DNA of 64,000 nt from a virus. Positions 25,598 to 33,198 of the stretch are shown here, piece by piece (position 1 is the first letter of the stretch; the number at the start of each line of letters is the position of its first letter). The stretch lies in IMG/VR virus record IMGVR_UViG_3300046616_000314, positions 62,001 through 126,000 of that record; one strand, 5' to 3'. A program made the position numbers and the translations under genes. The notes under the pieces are model-generated. The model was not told where the DNA came from. It did no database searches and saw nothing but the letters and a program-made list of their open reading frames with translations.

Positions 25598-25972
25598 CTA
25601 GACTTCCACGATCACGGGCAGTTCAGTGATGTCGAACGGATCGATGGAGCCACCACCGCCCCACGAATACCAACCCTTTTGCACTACCGCCCACCGGATC
25701 GCGGCTTCCAGCGTGCCATGCACATAGCCCAGGATGCGCCCAGCGCGGTCTTCGCCTTCGCCTTGAGCGCGCCAGTAGCCGACCGTTTCGAGCGTGATGC
25801 CCTTCTTGGTCATGTAGCTCATCGAATAGCTGTTCAGGAATTGCTCGAAACTCTTTTGTTCCGGGGTCTTCAGCAGTTCAACATCCCACGCATCGGCTTC
25901 AGCTTCGGTGTCGAACACCTTGCCGTCGGCAGCAGAAAACTTCGTGATGATTTCGACAATGGGCTTAGCCAT
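25598..25972 (-). CDS. Protein of unknown function, first gene of its transcript
   Basis: 124 residues from ATG 25972 (alternative ATG 25987). Contains FDTEAEADAWD, a strand-plus-helix like modified-nucleotide or viral accessory proteins, and a Gly-rich WYSWGGGG. Downstream of the promoter at 26005. Confidence 0.75.
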   Translation of the reverse strand: MAKPIVEIITKFSAADGKVFDTEAEADAWDVELLKTPEQKSFEQFLNSYSMSYMTKKGITLETVGYWRAQGEGEDRAGRILGYVHGTLEAAIRWAVVQKGWYSWGGGGSIDPFDITELPVIVEV

Positions 25973-26004
25973 GCAAAAATGTCCCAAACAATGATCGTTA
26001 GACT

Positions 26005-26032
26005 ATAGTACCACCATATTAAAAGCTGTCAA
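26005..26032 (-). promoter_or_regulatory. Promoter after a terminator
   Basis: TTGACA (26032-26027), 16 nt, TACTAT (26010-26005). With the terminator at 26074 it marks a transcript boundary inside the minus-strand block. Confidence 0.65.
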
Positions 26033-26073
26033 CTTCGAATATTGGAACAGTTAATGTCCGTTAGTGCTAAAGA

Positions 26074-26101
26074 AAAAGCCTCTGAGATCAGAGGCTTTTT
26101 T
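26074..26101 (-). terminator. Strong terminator hairpin, probably bidirectional
   Basis: A-rich side, GCCTCTGA / TCAGAGGC stem, then T-run; symmetrical, so it can act on both strands. The stop codon of the gene at 26088 lies inside the stem. Confidence 0.85.
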
Positions 26102-26435
26102 GTATCTTCAAATTGGACATCTTCAGTTTGAACATCATTCCCACGTCCGCATCCCCGAAGAATAGGTAGTAGCTACTACCATGATAAATGCGATGTCTGT
26201 CAGTGTCTTTGTATTGAGCCGAAGTCCACCGTTCGGGACGAAAATTCGTAAAGCTCAATTCATGAATCAAGTAATCCAAATTTTCATGAAGTTCGGTTTC
26301 ATATTCCGAATGCCCGAAAATGGCATAATATGGCATACGAATACGTTTCGCGAACTTGGATAGCCCCATGTTTCCGGGGCGCGTGAAATCTACGTGCCCC
26401 GTGTGTGCCGGAAAAGAAAGCCAGGGCATAAACAT
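26088..26435 (-). CDS. FKLK-tail family protein, extended subtype
   Basis: 115 residues from ATG 26435 (TAATG with the upstream gene). Tail FGDADVGMMFKLKMSNLKIQ; the last residues are encoded within the terminator hairpin. Confidence 0.83.
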   Translation of the reverse strand: MFMPWLSFPAHTGHVDFTRPGNMGLSKFAKRIRMPYYAIFGHSEYETELHENLDYLIHELSFTNFRPERWTSAQYKDTDRHRIYHGSSYYLFFGDADVGMMFKLKMSNLKIQKSL

Positions 26436-26596
26436 TAGTGATTCGCCGCGAACCACGCCAGGAGACTAATGATCTTCCCCACGGTCAGGACAATACCAAC
26501 GCCCGTGGCAAGCCCCGCGCCAATCGTTGCAGACATAATGAACAGGATGCCGAGGGTCTTACCGAATGGCACGTCTTTAGTTTCCGACTGTTCCAA
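26435..26596 (-). CDS. Micro membrane protein starting at TTG
   Basis: 53 residues read from TTG 26596, with GGAGG 8-9 nt upstream. Charged N-terminus, then one long Gly-rich hydrophobic stretch (about 14-50). Fills the gap between two tail genes exactly and ends TAATG into the next. Unknown function. Confidence 0.7.
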   Translation of the reverse strand: MEQSETKDVPFGKTLGILFIMSATIGAGLATGVGIVLTVGKIISLLAWFAANH

Positions 26597-27032
26597 AATA
26601 AGTCCCTCCGAATTTCAATTTAAACAATGTTAGATCATTTTCGTTAGAAAAGAAAATGAAATTGTCGCGGACCATCCACGAACCGGATAGACTATTATAC
26701 ACCCATTCGGCTATCTCGTGGTCCAAGCCGACATAGTTGTCACACCCACTTACCGAACACGTGTATACGCTCGTCATTTTCGACGTATCGGTCAGTACAA
26801 AAATTCTATCAATCGAAGTCGAACGATCTTTGGTGAACCAATGATACCGATCATGGCGCGAGAAAATGATATCTCTTACCAACGGTGGAGGCAAAGCATT
26901 ATCAAACTCAACTGCCCTACGGAATGCTGACAATTTTTCTAATGCCAAACTATTACGATTTTGTAATAACTGAATATCGCCTATCGTTAGCGAATAGAAA
27001 TCAGCGAAAGCTATTAGCGAAATGTCGCGCAT
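26577..27032 (-). CDS. FKLK-tail family protein
   Basis: 151 residues, tail FSNENDLTLFKLKFGGTYFG; helix LDHEIAEWVYNSL before it. Start overlaps upstream stop as TAATG. Confidence 0.83.
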   Translation of the reverse strand: MRDISLIAFADFYSLTIGDIQLLQNRNSLALEKLSAFRRAVEFDNALPPPLVRDIIFSRHDRYHWFTKDRSTSIDRIFVLTDTSKMTSVYTCSVSGCDNYVGLDHEIAEWVYNSLSGSWMVRDNFIFFSNENDLTLFKLKFGGTYFGTVGN

Positions 27033-27160
27033 TAGAAATCTGGAAAATAATGTTCAGAACGATTGTTCTTGTTCTCGTATTCATAGTGATTGCGCATCCA
27101 ACCAACAAAGATTGCGATCACAAGAACAGCAATGATAGCAATCGGGATGATACTATTCAT
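27032..27160 (-). CDS. Micro membrane protein
   Basis: 42 residues from ATG 27160 (ATG 27172 is in frame). One hydrophobic helix at the N-terminus (IIPIAIIAVLVIAIFVGW) then a polar Asn/Glu tail. Overlaps both neighbours, as expected for a real cassette. Unknown function. Confidence 0.68.
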   Translation of the reverse strand: MNSIIPIAIIAVLVIAIFVGWMRNHYEYENKNNRSEHYFPDF

Positions 27161-27323
27161 CTGATTCGCCATGGAAGGCGGCTGCATCAGCTTTAGCACG
27201 GTCGTACTTGCGTTTGGCGCGGTGAGCTTGATAGCAGAAGAATGCAGCCACCAATCCCATCATCAACAGAACGCAGAGCATGATGGTGTTCATTTGGTCG
27301 ATAGGGTCGTGACTAGTAGTCAT
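27153..27323 (-). CDS. Small membrane protein, one helix
   Basis: 56 residues from ATG 27323; hydrophobic segment about 12-29 followed by a basic then acidic helix. Overlaps upstream gene by 11 nt. Confidence 0.72.
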   Translation of the reverse strand: MTTSHDPIDQMNTIMLCVLLMMGLVAAFFCYQAHRAKRKYDRAKADAAAFHGESDE

Positions 27324-27528
27324 CGGGGTTCTCCACGATGCCGTAATTAGTGAAACCTTCGCCGCCGTTGGCGGCATCGTTCAGGTACTCCAAAAGGTCT
27401 TCCAATTTTTCATCTTCCAAATCGCGCACGATCTCGCGAATCGAACCTTCTTGACCACGGGTCAAGAGATCAACGAACAAATCTTCAGCACGTTCGCGCG
27501 TGATAAGCATGGTGGACTTAACGCCCAT
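27313..27528 (-). CDS. Small acidic protein of unknown function
   Basis: 71 residues from ATG 27528, which lies inside the end of the upstream micro gene. Helical and acidic (REIVRDLEDEKLEDLLEYL). No family recognised. Confidence 0.73.
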   Translation of the reverse strand: MGVKSTMLITRERAEDLFVDLLTRGQEGSIREIVRDLEDEKLEDLLEYLNDAANGGEGFTNYGIVENPDDY

Positions 27529-27631
27529 TGGATAACCCTTTGAAATAACGACGAATAGCCCAGGCACCAACACCGCCTAAGCTAAGAACAAACACGACAT
27601 AGCCAACGGCTATCCAGTCACCCAAGGTCAT
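27518..27631 (-). CDS. Micro membrane protein
   Basis: 37 residues from ATG 27631 with GGAG 7 nt upstream. One hydrophobic helix (WIAVGYVVFVLSLGGVGAWAI) and a basic end. Overlaps both neighbours. Unknown function. Confidence 0.66.
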   Translation of the reverse strand: MTLGDWIAVGYVVFVLSLGGVGAWAIRRYFKGLSNGR

Positions 27632-27791
27632 CGGTAGACTCCGGTTTGTTGATCACCGTGGCATCTGGGAAATGATTTTCCATCATATCTTCGCCAGGAG
27701 GAAATCTGACAAAGAAATCATCGCACATTTTGCAACCTTCGCGAGGACGGCTCCAAAAATTGCACCAGATATGATGGTCGCCTCTAGCCAT
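27618..27791 (-). CDS. Small Cys-containing protein
   Basis: 57 residues from ATG 27791, overlapping the upstream stop (ATGGCTAG). CNFWSRPREGC followed by KMCDDFF gives three cysteines and nearby His, a possible metal site. No family recognised. Confidence 0.68.
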   Translation of the reverse strand: MARGDHHIWCNFWSRPREGCKMCDDFFVRFPPGEDMMENHFPDATVINKPESTDDLG

Positions 27792-27993
27792 TCGGAATGT
27801 GTGTTCCGAAGATGTTCACAGTTTCGGCTTTGAACACAGACATAGGAACGCCGCTGAAAGCCGATTCGTCCAGCCGGTGTTCAATATTCATCTTGTGATT
27901 TTCGGCGCGATCTTGTTTGCTGTCGGCAATATCCCGATCAGCGCGGGCGAACATCCGAATGCGCAGCATTTCGTCGTTAGTTGTTTTCTTCAT
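27784..27993 (-). CDS. Small charged protein of unknown function
   Basis: 69 residues from ATG 27993. Helical, Arg/Asp-rich first half; ends FKAETVNIFGTHIPNG. Unknown function. Confidence 0.75.
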   Translation of the reverse strand: MKKTTNDEMLRIRMFARADRDIADSKQDRAENHKMNIEHRLDESAFSGVPMSVFKAETVNIFGTHIPNG

Positions 27994-27994
27994 A

Positions 27995-28417
27995 TCAGTT
28001 TCCAATCACAACGATGTCGGGTTGATCGACTCGACCACTGAAATGCCAATGATCGTCCGTCACACCTTCATCAAGACTTTTCTGCATGTAGTCCGCGACT
28101 TCAAGCAGATGCTTTCCAATGACGCGAAGGTCTTTGGGACCAGTCTTGATGACAATACTTTTCAGAGGAATATTGTGCTCGCCCTCTTCGTCATCCTTGT
28201 GAATGCCCGTCAGTTCCATTTCAACGAGGTTTTCGTCACGTTCCACGCGATAGTAGACGATGTTGTCACCTTCAGCAGGTTCTTCATCGTCGTACAGCGA
28301 GCCGTCAACGATCATACGACCATCACCGTAACACGTGGTACAGGTCTTGAAGCCCATGCCCTTGCACGTCGGACACAGGACAATAGTTTCATCTGCGTCT
28401 AACGTTGCAGTTCTCAT
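27995..28417 (-). CDS. Protein with DnaJ-type CxxCxGxG zinc motif
   Basis: 140 residues. CPTCKGMG (15-22) and CTTCYGDG (26-33) form a two-knuckle zinc site like that of DnaJ, TsaB-associated and small phage proteins; no J-domain is present. The rest is acidic and unassigned. ATGA-coupled to the CoaB-aldolase gene. Confidence 0.83.
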   Translation of the reverse strand: MRTATLDADETIVLCPTCKGMGFKTCTTCYGDGRMIVDGSLYDDEEPAEGDNIVYYRVERDENLVEMELTGIHKDDEEGEHNIPLKSIVIKTGPKDLRVIGKHLLEVADYMQKSLDEGVTDDHWHFSGRVDQPDIVVIGN

Positions 28418-29673
28418 GCGACCAGCCCACCCGTCTTAGCCGACAGATCGAAGTTAGCTTCGATGAAGTCGATGATGCGTTCCGGCGGGGTATCCCGCGA
28501 GAACACGATGTTCGGACCATGCTTGTCCAGCATGACAGCCTTCAGCCCGTCGAAATCCTTCAGACCGCGCGAAGTCGCTTCGCCGCATTGGTGCGAGCCG
28601 CATTCGTTAGGAGCTTGGTCCACCAGGGGCAGAAGGTCGCGAGCATCAGCGCGCAAGGGAACGTGCGCGTGAACGATGCAATCCAAGCCAGGGTGTTCTT
28701 CGAAGATCACCCGTTGAGATTGACCGCCCACGGAAGGTTTCGCACCGTGTGCGATCACCTTGTCATAGCCTTCGTAATCCACGGCGACCAAGCCGATGTC
28801 CGACAGGAAATTGTAGTTGGTCTTGCGCTTGGACGTGAGGATGCGATTGTCATCCACGCGGACGGCGAAATGACCGGCTGTCACACCACGGAACGGCTTG
28901 TAGGCACCGCGATTGATGCAGTGATTGACAACCGTTCGCAGGTTTTCGGGAACGTCTTGCGAATTCCAATCGATACTGTCGCCAGGGACAACAGTCGAAC
29001 GGGTGAAGGTGTTGCTGGATCGCGACAGAACCATTTCGACCAGCTTGGACAGAACTTGGTTGCGATCAGTCGTTTCGCTGTAGCGGGTTTCTTCCGGGGC
29101 GACGATCATATTGTTGCGAGTGACGGTATCATTCGCCAGCATGAGATTGATCGAACCCGCCTTCAGCGAATTCAGAGCCGTAACATATTGTTCTTGGCTC
29201 GTTGCGTTCGTCGTGGTCTTGAAACCAACGACGAAGATGTCTTTGCGCGTCTTGCGGATTTCGCCGATCAGCTTCGCAGCGGGCGTCAGCTTCAGGGCTT
29301 GTTCGCCTTCCGCAGTCTTCAGGCGTTGAGCGTGTGAGCCCGAGGCGACATCACCGACTTGACCATCATAGTCACAGAGCGCGGCATTCATGATGATGAC
29401 CCGAGTGTCGGGGTCAGCCTTCAGGGTTTCCAGCAGTTCAGCAACGTCGTCATTGGTAACGAGGTAGCGCGTCTCGGATTCGACACTGGCGCCGCCCGTA
29501 GCCATCTTGGTCAGATGTAGATGGACGGACAGTTCGTCATTGTAAAAAGTTTTCTTGCTCAGTTCCTTATAGAGGAAGCGAGCGGTATTACCGAACGCAA
29601 TAGCCGACAGAGCCATGTGATTGCGGATCGGGCTGAACGTGCCGCCGCCGATAACGTGAATCTTTTTGGTCAT
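28414..29673 (-). CDS. CoaB-like (phosphopantothenoylcysteine synthetase-like) domain fused to a class II aldolase domain
   Basis: 419 residues. Residues 1 to about 215: Rossmann start VIGGGTFSPIRN, IIMNAALCDYDG, KLTPAAKLIGEI and LMLANDTV, matching the CoaB half of Dfp, which joins phosphopantothenate to cysteine using CTP. Residues about 240-419: class II aldolase/adducin fold, with AGHFAVRVDD, the metal-binding HAH at 335-337 and His361 in CGSHQCGE. The pairing suggests a sugar-phosphate or nucleotide-linked substrate handled in two steps; the true reaction is unknown. Coupled to a 29-residue membrane peptide upstream and to the zinc protein downstream. Confidence 0.78.
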   Translation of the reverse strand: MTKKIHVIGGGTFSPIRNHMALSAIAFGNTARFLYKELSKKTFYNDELSVHLHLTKMATGGASVESETRYLVTNDDVAELLETLKADPDTRVIIMNAALCDYDGQVGDVASGSHAQRLKTAEGEQALKLTPAAKLIGEIRKTRKDIFVVGFKTTTNATSQEQYVTALNSLKAGSINLMLANDTVTRNNMIVAPEETRYSETTDRNQVLSKLVEMVLSRSSNTFTRSTVVPGDSIDWNSQDVPENLRTVVNHCINRGAYKPFRGVTAGHFAVRVDDNRILTSKRKTNYNFLSDIGLVAVDYEGYDKVIAHGAKPSVGGQSQRVIFEEHPGLDCIVHAHVPLRADARDLLPLVDQAPNECGSHQCGEATSRGLKDFDGLKAVMLDKHGPNIVFSRDTPPERIIDFIEANFDLSAKTGGLVA

Positions 29674-29759
29674 GACAGTTGCCCAGTGATAAAGCCTGCG
29701 ACGCCACCAATGGCGAGGAAGACAACAAATACGATAGCATACTTGAGGTACTTGTTCAT
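29670..29759 (-). CDS. 29-residue membrane peptide
   Basis: Short frame from ATG 29759 ending as ATGA into the CoaB-aldolase gene. Nearly all one hydrophobic helix (YAIVFVVFLAIGGVAGFI) with a basic N-terminus. No strong ribosome site; supported mainly by position and composition. Confidence 0.55.
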   Translation of the reverse strand: MNKYLKYAIVFVVFLAIGGVAGFITGQLS

Positions 29760-29765
29760 TTTATT

Positions 29766-30137
29766 TCAGCCTCGCTTGATGATCGAGGCGGTTGCATCAC
29801 CACCAATGTCATCACAATTGATAGAGCCACCAGCCTTGGCATTCCCGGCGATGTCATCGCAGTTGACCGATCCACCAGCCGTGACGTTTCCGCCTACGTT
29901 GTCGCAGTTGATCGATCCACCAGCGGTCACGTTGCCCTTAACGGACAAGGCAGTCACCGATTTATCGCTTGTCAGGTGGTTTAGAACACCTTCCAAGATA
30001 CGAACTTCAACGCCGCCTTTGAGTCCGGTGAGGGTTTCATGGACCTTGCCATTGATGATGACATTGCCACCAGCGATGTTCACGCTGGCGTTGTCATCAA
30101 CCTCGATGGTGACACCGTTGATTGTGACTGTAGTCAT
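29766..30137 (-). CDS. Repeat protein, short beta-solenoid
   Basis: 123 residues from ATG 30137. Residues about 70-115 hold three to four copies of a 15-residue unit (G-N-V-T-A-G-G-S-I-N-C-D-N/D-V-G), likely stacking as a small beta-helix. Preceded by a strand-rich cap. Similar Gly/Asn/Cys repeats are common in uncharacterised phage proteins. Not recognised as a structural tail component. Confidence 0.82.
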   Translation of the reverse strand: MTTVTINGVTIEVDDNASVNIAGGNVIINGKVHETLTGLKGGVEVRILEGVLNHLTSDKSVTALSVKGNVTAGGSINCDNVGGNVTAGGSVNCDDIAGNAKAGGSINCDDIGGDATASIIKRG

Positions 30138-30556
30138 CGCGCTAGAATCCAATCAGAATATTTGTCAAAAAATCTATTGATAGCCGGGCTCCTAGAAGGT
30201 TGGAAGACTAGGTTCCCCGAACTAAGCAACATTCTGAGTATAGCATATGGAAAGACACTATTCGGAATAGTATCGAAAAATTCTGGCGGCTGTAGCCCCG
30301 ATACATTGGGTACTTTAGACCAATCGTCGCGGGTAACTTCTTCGGGAAAACTATCCATGAGATTGTCAATCCAAGAATTGACAAGCGCATTATGCTCAAG
30401 AACTACGGCATCGTCAAAATCGATTGTGCTGATCGCTTTGGGAGTATTGATGGGTCGTGTTTCTTCAGGCACAATTTCATCAGGAAATTTTACCATTACA
30501 CCAGCCCATGATCCAACTAGGCGTGTGGCGGTATCAAAGAAATATTGACGATCCAT
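30134..30556 (-). CDS. Protein of unknown function
   Basis: 140 residues from ATG 30556, 2 nt after the upstream stop. Acidic and helical, no motif recognised. ATGA-coupled to the repeat protein gene. Confidence 0.77.
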   Translation of the reverse strand: MDRQYFFDTATRLVGSWAGVMVKFPDEIVPEETRPINTPKAISTIDFDDAVVLEHNALVNSWIDNLMDSFPEEVTRDDWSKVPNVSGLQPPEFFDTIPNSVFPYAILRMLLSSGNLVFQPSRSPAINRFFDKYSDWILAR

Positions 30557-30558
30557 CT

Positions 30559-30741
30559 TTACCACCATTTGAACACCATGAGGACAACGCCGCCGATGAC
30601 TGCCATGATTCCGATCACACCTTGCCAAGCGGAATGATCAACTTCGCCGTATTCACCCGATGGCGTACCATTCCAGGCGAGATATGACAGGAAGGCGCCG
30701 ATCAACAGAACAACGATCCCGAGACCCATTTGATTGATCAT
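30559..30741 (-). CDS. Small membrane protein, two helices
   Basis: 60 residues; hydrophobic segments about 5-23 and 41-58. Overlaps upstream stop by 1 nt. Unknown function. Confidence 0.77.
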   Translation of the reverse strand: MINQMGLGIVVLLIGAFLSYLAWNGTPSGEYGEVDHSAWQGVIGIMAVIGGVVLMVFKWW

Positions 30742-30974
30742 CAGGAAACAACCACGTCATACCAATCTTGCGATTGGAAATTTTGATCAAAGTCTCGCAT
30801 GGAAATGATCGCTCCCACCTTGGGCGGACTAACGTAGCTCACACCGCTGGCAAAATCAGCTTCCAGACCTTCGCGGAAATCCTTGGCGGCTTCTTCCGGG
30901 GTACCCGTGCCATCAGCGGCGAAGATTTCACCGTAATGGATTTCACGGGCACGAGGATTAGCGATCCGAGTCAT
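30741..30974 (-). CDS. Small protein of unknown function
   Basis: 77 residues, soluble, alternating helix and strand. Overlaps the membrane protein gene by 1 nt. No family recognised. Confidence 0.77.
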   Translation of the reverse strand: MTRIANPRAREIHYGEIFAADGTGTPEEAAKDFREGLEADFASGVSYVSPPKVGAIISMRDFDQNFQSQDWYDVVVS

Positions 30975-30983
30975 GACTACCTC

Positions 30984-31712
30984 TTACGGGTGCATCAGCA
31001 GAGCGGACAGGGCGTCAACCGAGTCCTTCTTGCGACAGAACACATAGCCGCCCAGGTCCAGCGGAATGTAGTGAACATATTCGCCATCGACCAGCGGATA
31101 GGTCGGGTCATGCATGATGCCCGCGTGCAGCTTGTCCATGTTGGCGCGCTTGATGGCGCCGTACAGGTCATTCGGCTTCGGAGCCGCCAGGGTGATGCAG
31201 GTACCAAAGCCCAAGGCTTCGTTCTGCCACACGTCCAGCAGACCCTTCAGGGCTTCATCACCCTTGGCGATTTTGGCTTGGGCTTGATAGACCATCTGGT
31301 TCGCGACGTGACCGGCTTGAGCATAGCCCTTACCGACGTTCAGCGACGCCAGATCGGTACGCATAATCATGTAGAAATACGGCACGTAGGGAGCCAGCTT
31401 GCCGCTCAGAGCGAACATGATCTTGCGAATCATGTCTTGAGCCGTCTTATCGCCCGTGTCGGGACCGTTGGTTTGCGTGGCGTGATGCAGAATCGCCAGC
31501 GGAGCCGACAGTTCTTTGATCGCGGCGTTGATGTCAGCCAGAATGGCGCCATCTTCATCTTGATCGTCTTCGGGGGAAGTCAGCAGAGAGATAACCGTCG
31601 TCAGGTCCGCGAAATCCTCGTGGAATTTCTGCGTAACCTTATTACCCCACTTGGAGTAATTTTGCTTCCACCGCAGGGCGGTATTAATGACGGCGTTGCC
31701 TTGAATGCTCAT
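30984..31712 (-). CDS. Pth2-like peptidyl-tRNA hydrolase domain protein
   Basis: 242 residues. From about residue 112 the order YFYMIMRTDLASLNVGKG, AQAGHVANQMV, a W-x-N-E-A-L-G-F-G-T-C-I-T-L strand, a helix with LHAGIMHDPTYPLVDG resembles archaeal/eukaryotic-type Pth2, which frees tRNA from stalled peptidyl-tRNA. The usual R-x-D-L...G-K-G...A-Q-x-x-H is present, but the normal DAGRTQ loop reads DPTYPL. N-terminal 110 residues are helical and unassigned. If active it would work with the release factor and IleRS in translation control. Confidence 0.6.
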   Translation of the reverse strand: MSIQGNAVINTALRWKQNYSKWGNKVTQKFHEDFADLTTVISLLTSPEDDQDEDGAILADINAAIKELSAPLAILHHATQTNGPDTGDKTAQDMIRKIMFALSGKLAPYVPYFYMIMRTDLASLNVGKGYAQAGHVANQMVYQAQAKIAKGDEALKGLLDVWQNEALGFGTCITLAAPKPNDLYGAIKRANMDKLHAGIMHDPTYPLVDGEYVHYIPLDLGGYVFCRKKDSVDALSALLMHP

Positions 31713-31739
31713 AAATTAGTCCTCGAATTTCGAGTGACC

Positions 31740-31768
31740 AATCTACCGCATTTATTTTCGTTTGTCAA
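31740..31768 (-). promoter_or_regulatory. Promoter of the Pth2-like gene
   Basis: TTGACA (31768-31763), 17 nt, TAGATT (31745-31740). Identical over most of its spacer to the promoter at 32398, so the two arose by duplication or share a bound factor. Confidence 0.65.
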
Positions 31769-31772
31769 ACAA

Positions 31773-32372
31773 TTAGATGCCGACAACCCGGTCTGTTAAA
31801 GGCATCAATGCCTTGCGCAGAACCTTTTCAAGGTCTTCTGGCGTTTCGCCGTCTTTGGCGCGCAGGACATATTCAACACCATTGGTATCAACGGTGTATC
31901 CCGCAAACAAACTTGCAATGGCACCGTCTGGAAAAGGAATGTCCAGGGCAACATCGTGCTTCTCATCCCGCCGGATGTACCGAACCATGAATTGAAGGTC
32001 GTTGGTAACAGCCGTGATCTTATAGCGCGGCGACATGATCCGCAGATTATCGGTGTAATCCCAGTTCATAGCTTTCTTGAAGAACTTCATCGGAGGCAGA
32101 GCCATCGCCTTGTCGAGAGCCTTCTGATAACGGCTCTCATCGGTATTGGCGTCGCCCGCATCATTGATGACTTCACTGAACCATTCATCATGGATCAGAC
32201 CGGACGAGCACAAAGCATCGCCCAGCAGTTCATTGGTCAGATTTTTGTCAGGAGCTTCCCCACCCAGGCTCCGCAGCAGCTTGATAGCTTGCGAGCGCGT
32301 GAAGATGGTTTTGAAGTCAGGCGTCTTGCCGTATTCGGAAGCCGGATATTCGCTTGCGTATTGATCGCTCAT
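31773..32372 (-). CDS. Protein of unknown function
   Basis: 199 residues; helical N-terminal half, strand-rich C-terminal half (YKITAVTNDLQFMVRYI, VEYVLRAKDG). GAGCC lies near the start. Own promoter at 32398. Family not recognised. Confidence 0.8.
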   Translation of the reverse strand: MSDQYASEYPASEYGKTPDFKTIFTRSQAIKLLRSLGGEAPDKNLTNELLGDALCSSGLIHDEWFSEVINDAGDANTDESRYQKALDKAMALPPMKFFKKAMNWDYTDNLRIMSPRYKITAVTNDLQFMVRYIRRDEKHDVALDIPFPDGAIASLFAGYTVDTNGVEYVLRAKDGETPEDLEKVLRKALMPLTDRVVGI

Positions 32373-32397
32373 AAATGGCTCCCTTCAAAGAAGGATA

Positions 32398-32426
32398 CCA
32401 ATACAACATTTATTTTCGTCTGTCAA
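32398..32426 (-). promoter_or_regulatory. Promoter of the gene at 31773
   Basis: TTGACA (32426-32421), 17 nt, TATTGG (32403-32398). Shares the spacer core GACGAAAATAAATG with the 31740 promoter. It overlaps the 3' end of the upstream gene. Confidence 0.6.
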
Positions 32427-32547
32427 ACAATTCCCGAAATTCTCGGATGCATTGTTTGGGATTGGTGAGCGGCATAAAGAACCGCTTCACCGCTGAAATG
32501 GCGGTTTCTTTGAACCATTTCCCGTTTAGGACAACATACTTAGTCAT
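32410..32547 (-). CDS. Small basic protein of unknown function
   Basis: 45 residues from ATG 32547 (ATGA with upstream gene). Ends LFDRRK within the promoter of the downstream gene. No family recognised. Confidence 0.66.
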   Translation of the reverse strand: MTKYVVLNGKWFKETAISAVKRFFMPLTNPKQCIREFRELFDRRK

Positions 32548-32789
32548 TTGCCGAAACGCTTTCCAAATTTCCAATCTTCGAAAGTCGGAACTTCCTCGCC
32601 CATATCTTGGAGAGCCTTGACGAACGGAGAGTCAGGAGCAAGAGCCGCCTTCAGAAATTCATTCTGTTTATCGACTTGCTCTTGAAAAAACTGTTCAGTC
32701 AATCGAGCAGCTTCATCCGGCGGGGTATCGGGACCAACGCCAGGAGTGATGTAGAGATCAAAGCTTTGGTTGTCTGTATTCTTGGTCAT
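32544..32789 (-). CDS. Small acidic protein of unknown function
   Basis: 81 residues: Pro/Asp-rich start, central amphipathic helix (AARLTEQFFQEQVDKQ), basic end. ATGA-coupled both sides. Confidence 0.78.
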   Translation of the reverse strand: MTKNTDNQSFDLYITPGVGPDTPPDEAARLTEQFFQEQVDKQNEFLKAALAPDSPFVKALQDMGEEVPTFEDWKFGKRFGK

Positions 32790-33010
32790 AGCGAAATCTC
32801 TTCGTCTTTGATATCGAACATGGCGGCGCGAATAGAATCGATTGCCGCGAGCCGATATTGTTTCTTGTTATAGACTGACGCATCGCGCCACGAACAAATG
32901 TGTCGTGATCGATTGTATTCGATGCTGGCTTGCGCTTGGCTCTCATACAGAGCAATCGCCACTAACTCGATTTCGGCAATCGAAATCTCACCAATACCGT
33001 CAATGATCAT
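32786..33010 (-). CDS. Small protein of unknown function
   Basis: 74 residues, mostly helical. Ends AAMFDIKDEEISL, which is reminiscent of the acidic tail segment in reverse order but is not a match. ATGA-coupled both sides. Confidence 0.76.
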   Translation of the reverse strand: MIIDGIGEISIAEIELVAIALYESQAQASIEYNRSRHICSWRDASVYNKKQYRLAAIDSIRAAMFDIKDEEISL

Positions 33011-33198
33011 TGTGCCACCGGGTGAATGACGCCCATCAGAACGAGCGAGACGTAGATGAAACGTAGGGCGATGAACGCAACGCCGCTGAAGGCGATGATC
33101 TTCAGATAGAAAACACCGGTTTCAAGCACGCCTTTCCCAAATTCCTTGAGATAGCCTTTGGGAGGCGTGGGTTGCTTGTATTCAGGACCATCGATCAT
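33007..33198 (-). CDS. Small membrane protein, one helix
   Basis: 63 residues from ATG 33198 (ATGA). Pro-rich N-terminus, hydrophobic helix about 33-58. Unknown function. Confidence 0.77.
   Translation of the reverse strand: MIDGPEYKQPTPPKGYLKEFGKGVLETGVFYLKIIAFSGVAFIALRFIYVSLVLMGVIHPVAQ

Noticed and set aside
28405-29337. 310-codon open frame on the plus strand opposite the CoaB-aldolase gene
   Set aside because: The opposite strand encodes a clear two-domain enzyme with conserved motifs and overlaps; the plus frame is a by-product of codon bias.
30768-31799. 343-codon open frame on the plus strand opposite the Pth2-like gene
   Set aside because: Covers several minus-strand genes with coupled starts and a promoter; no ribosome site or recognisable motif on the plus strand.
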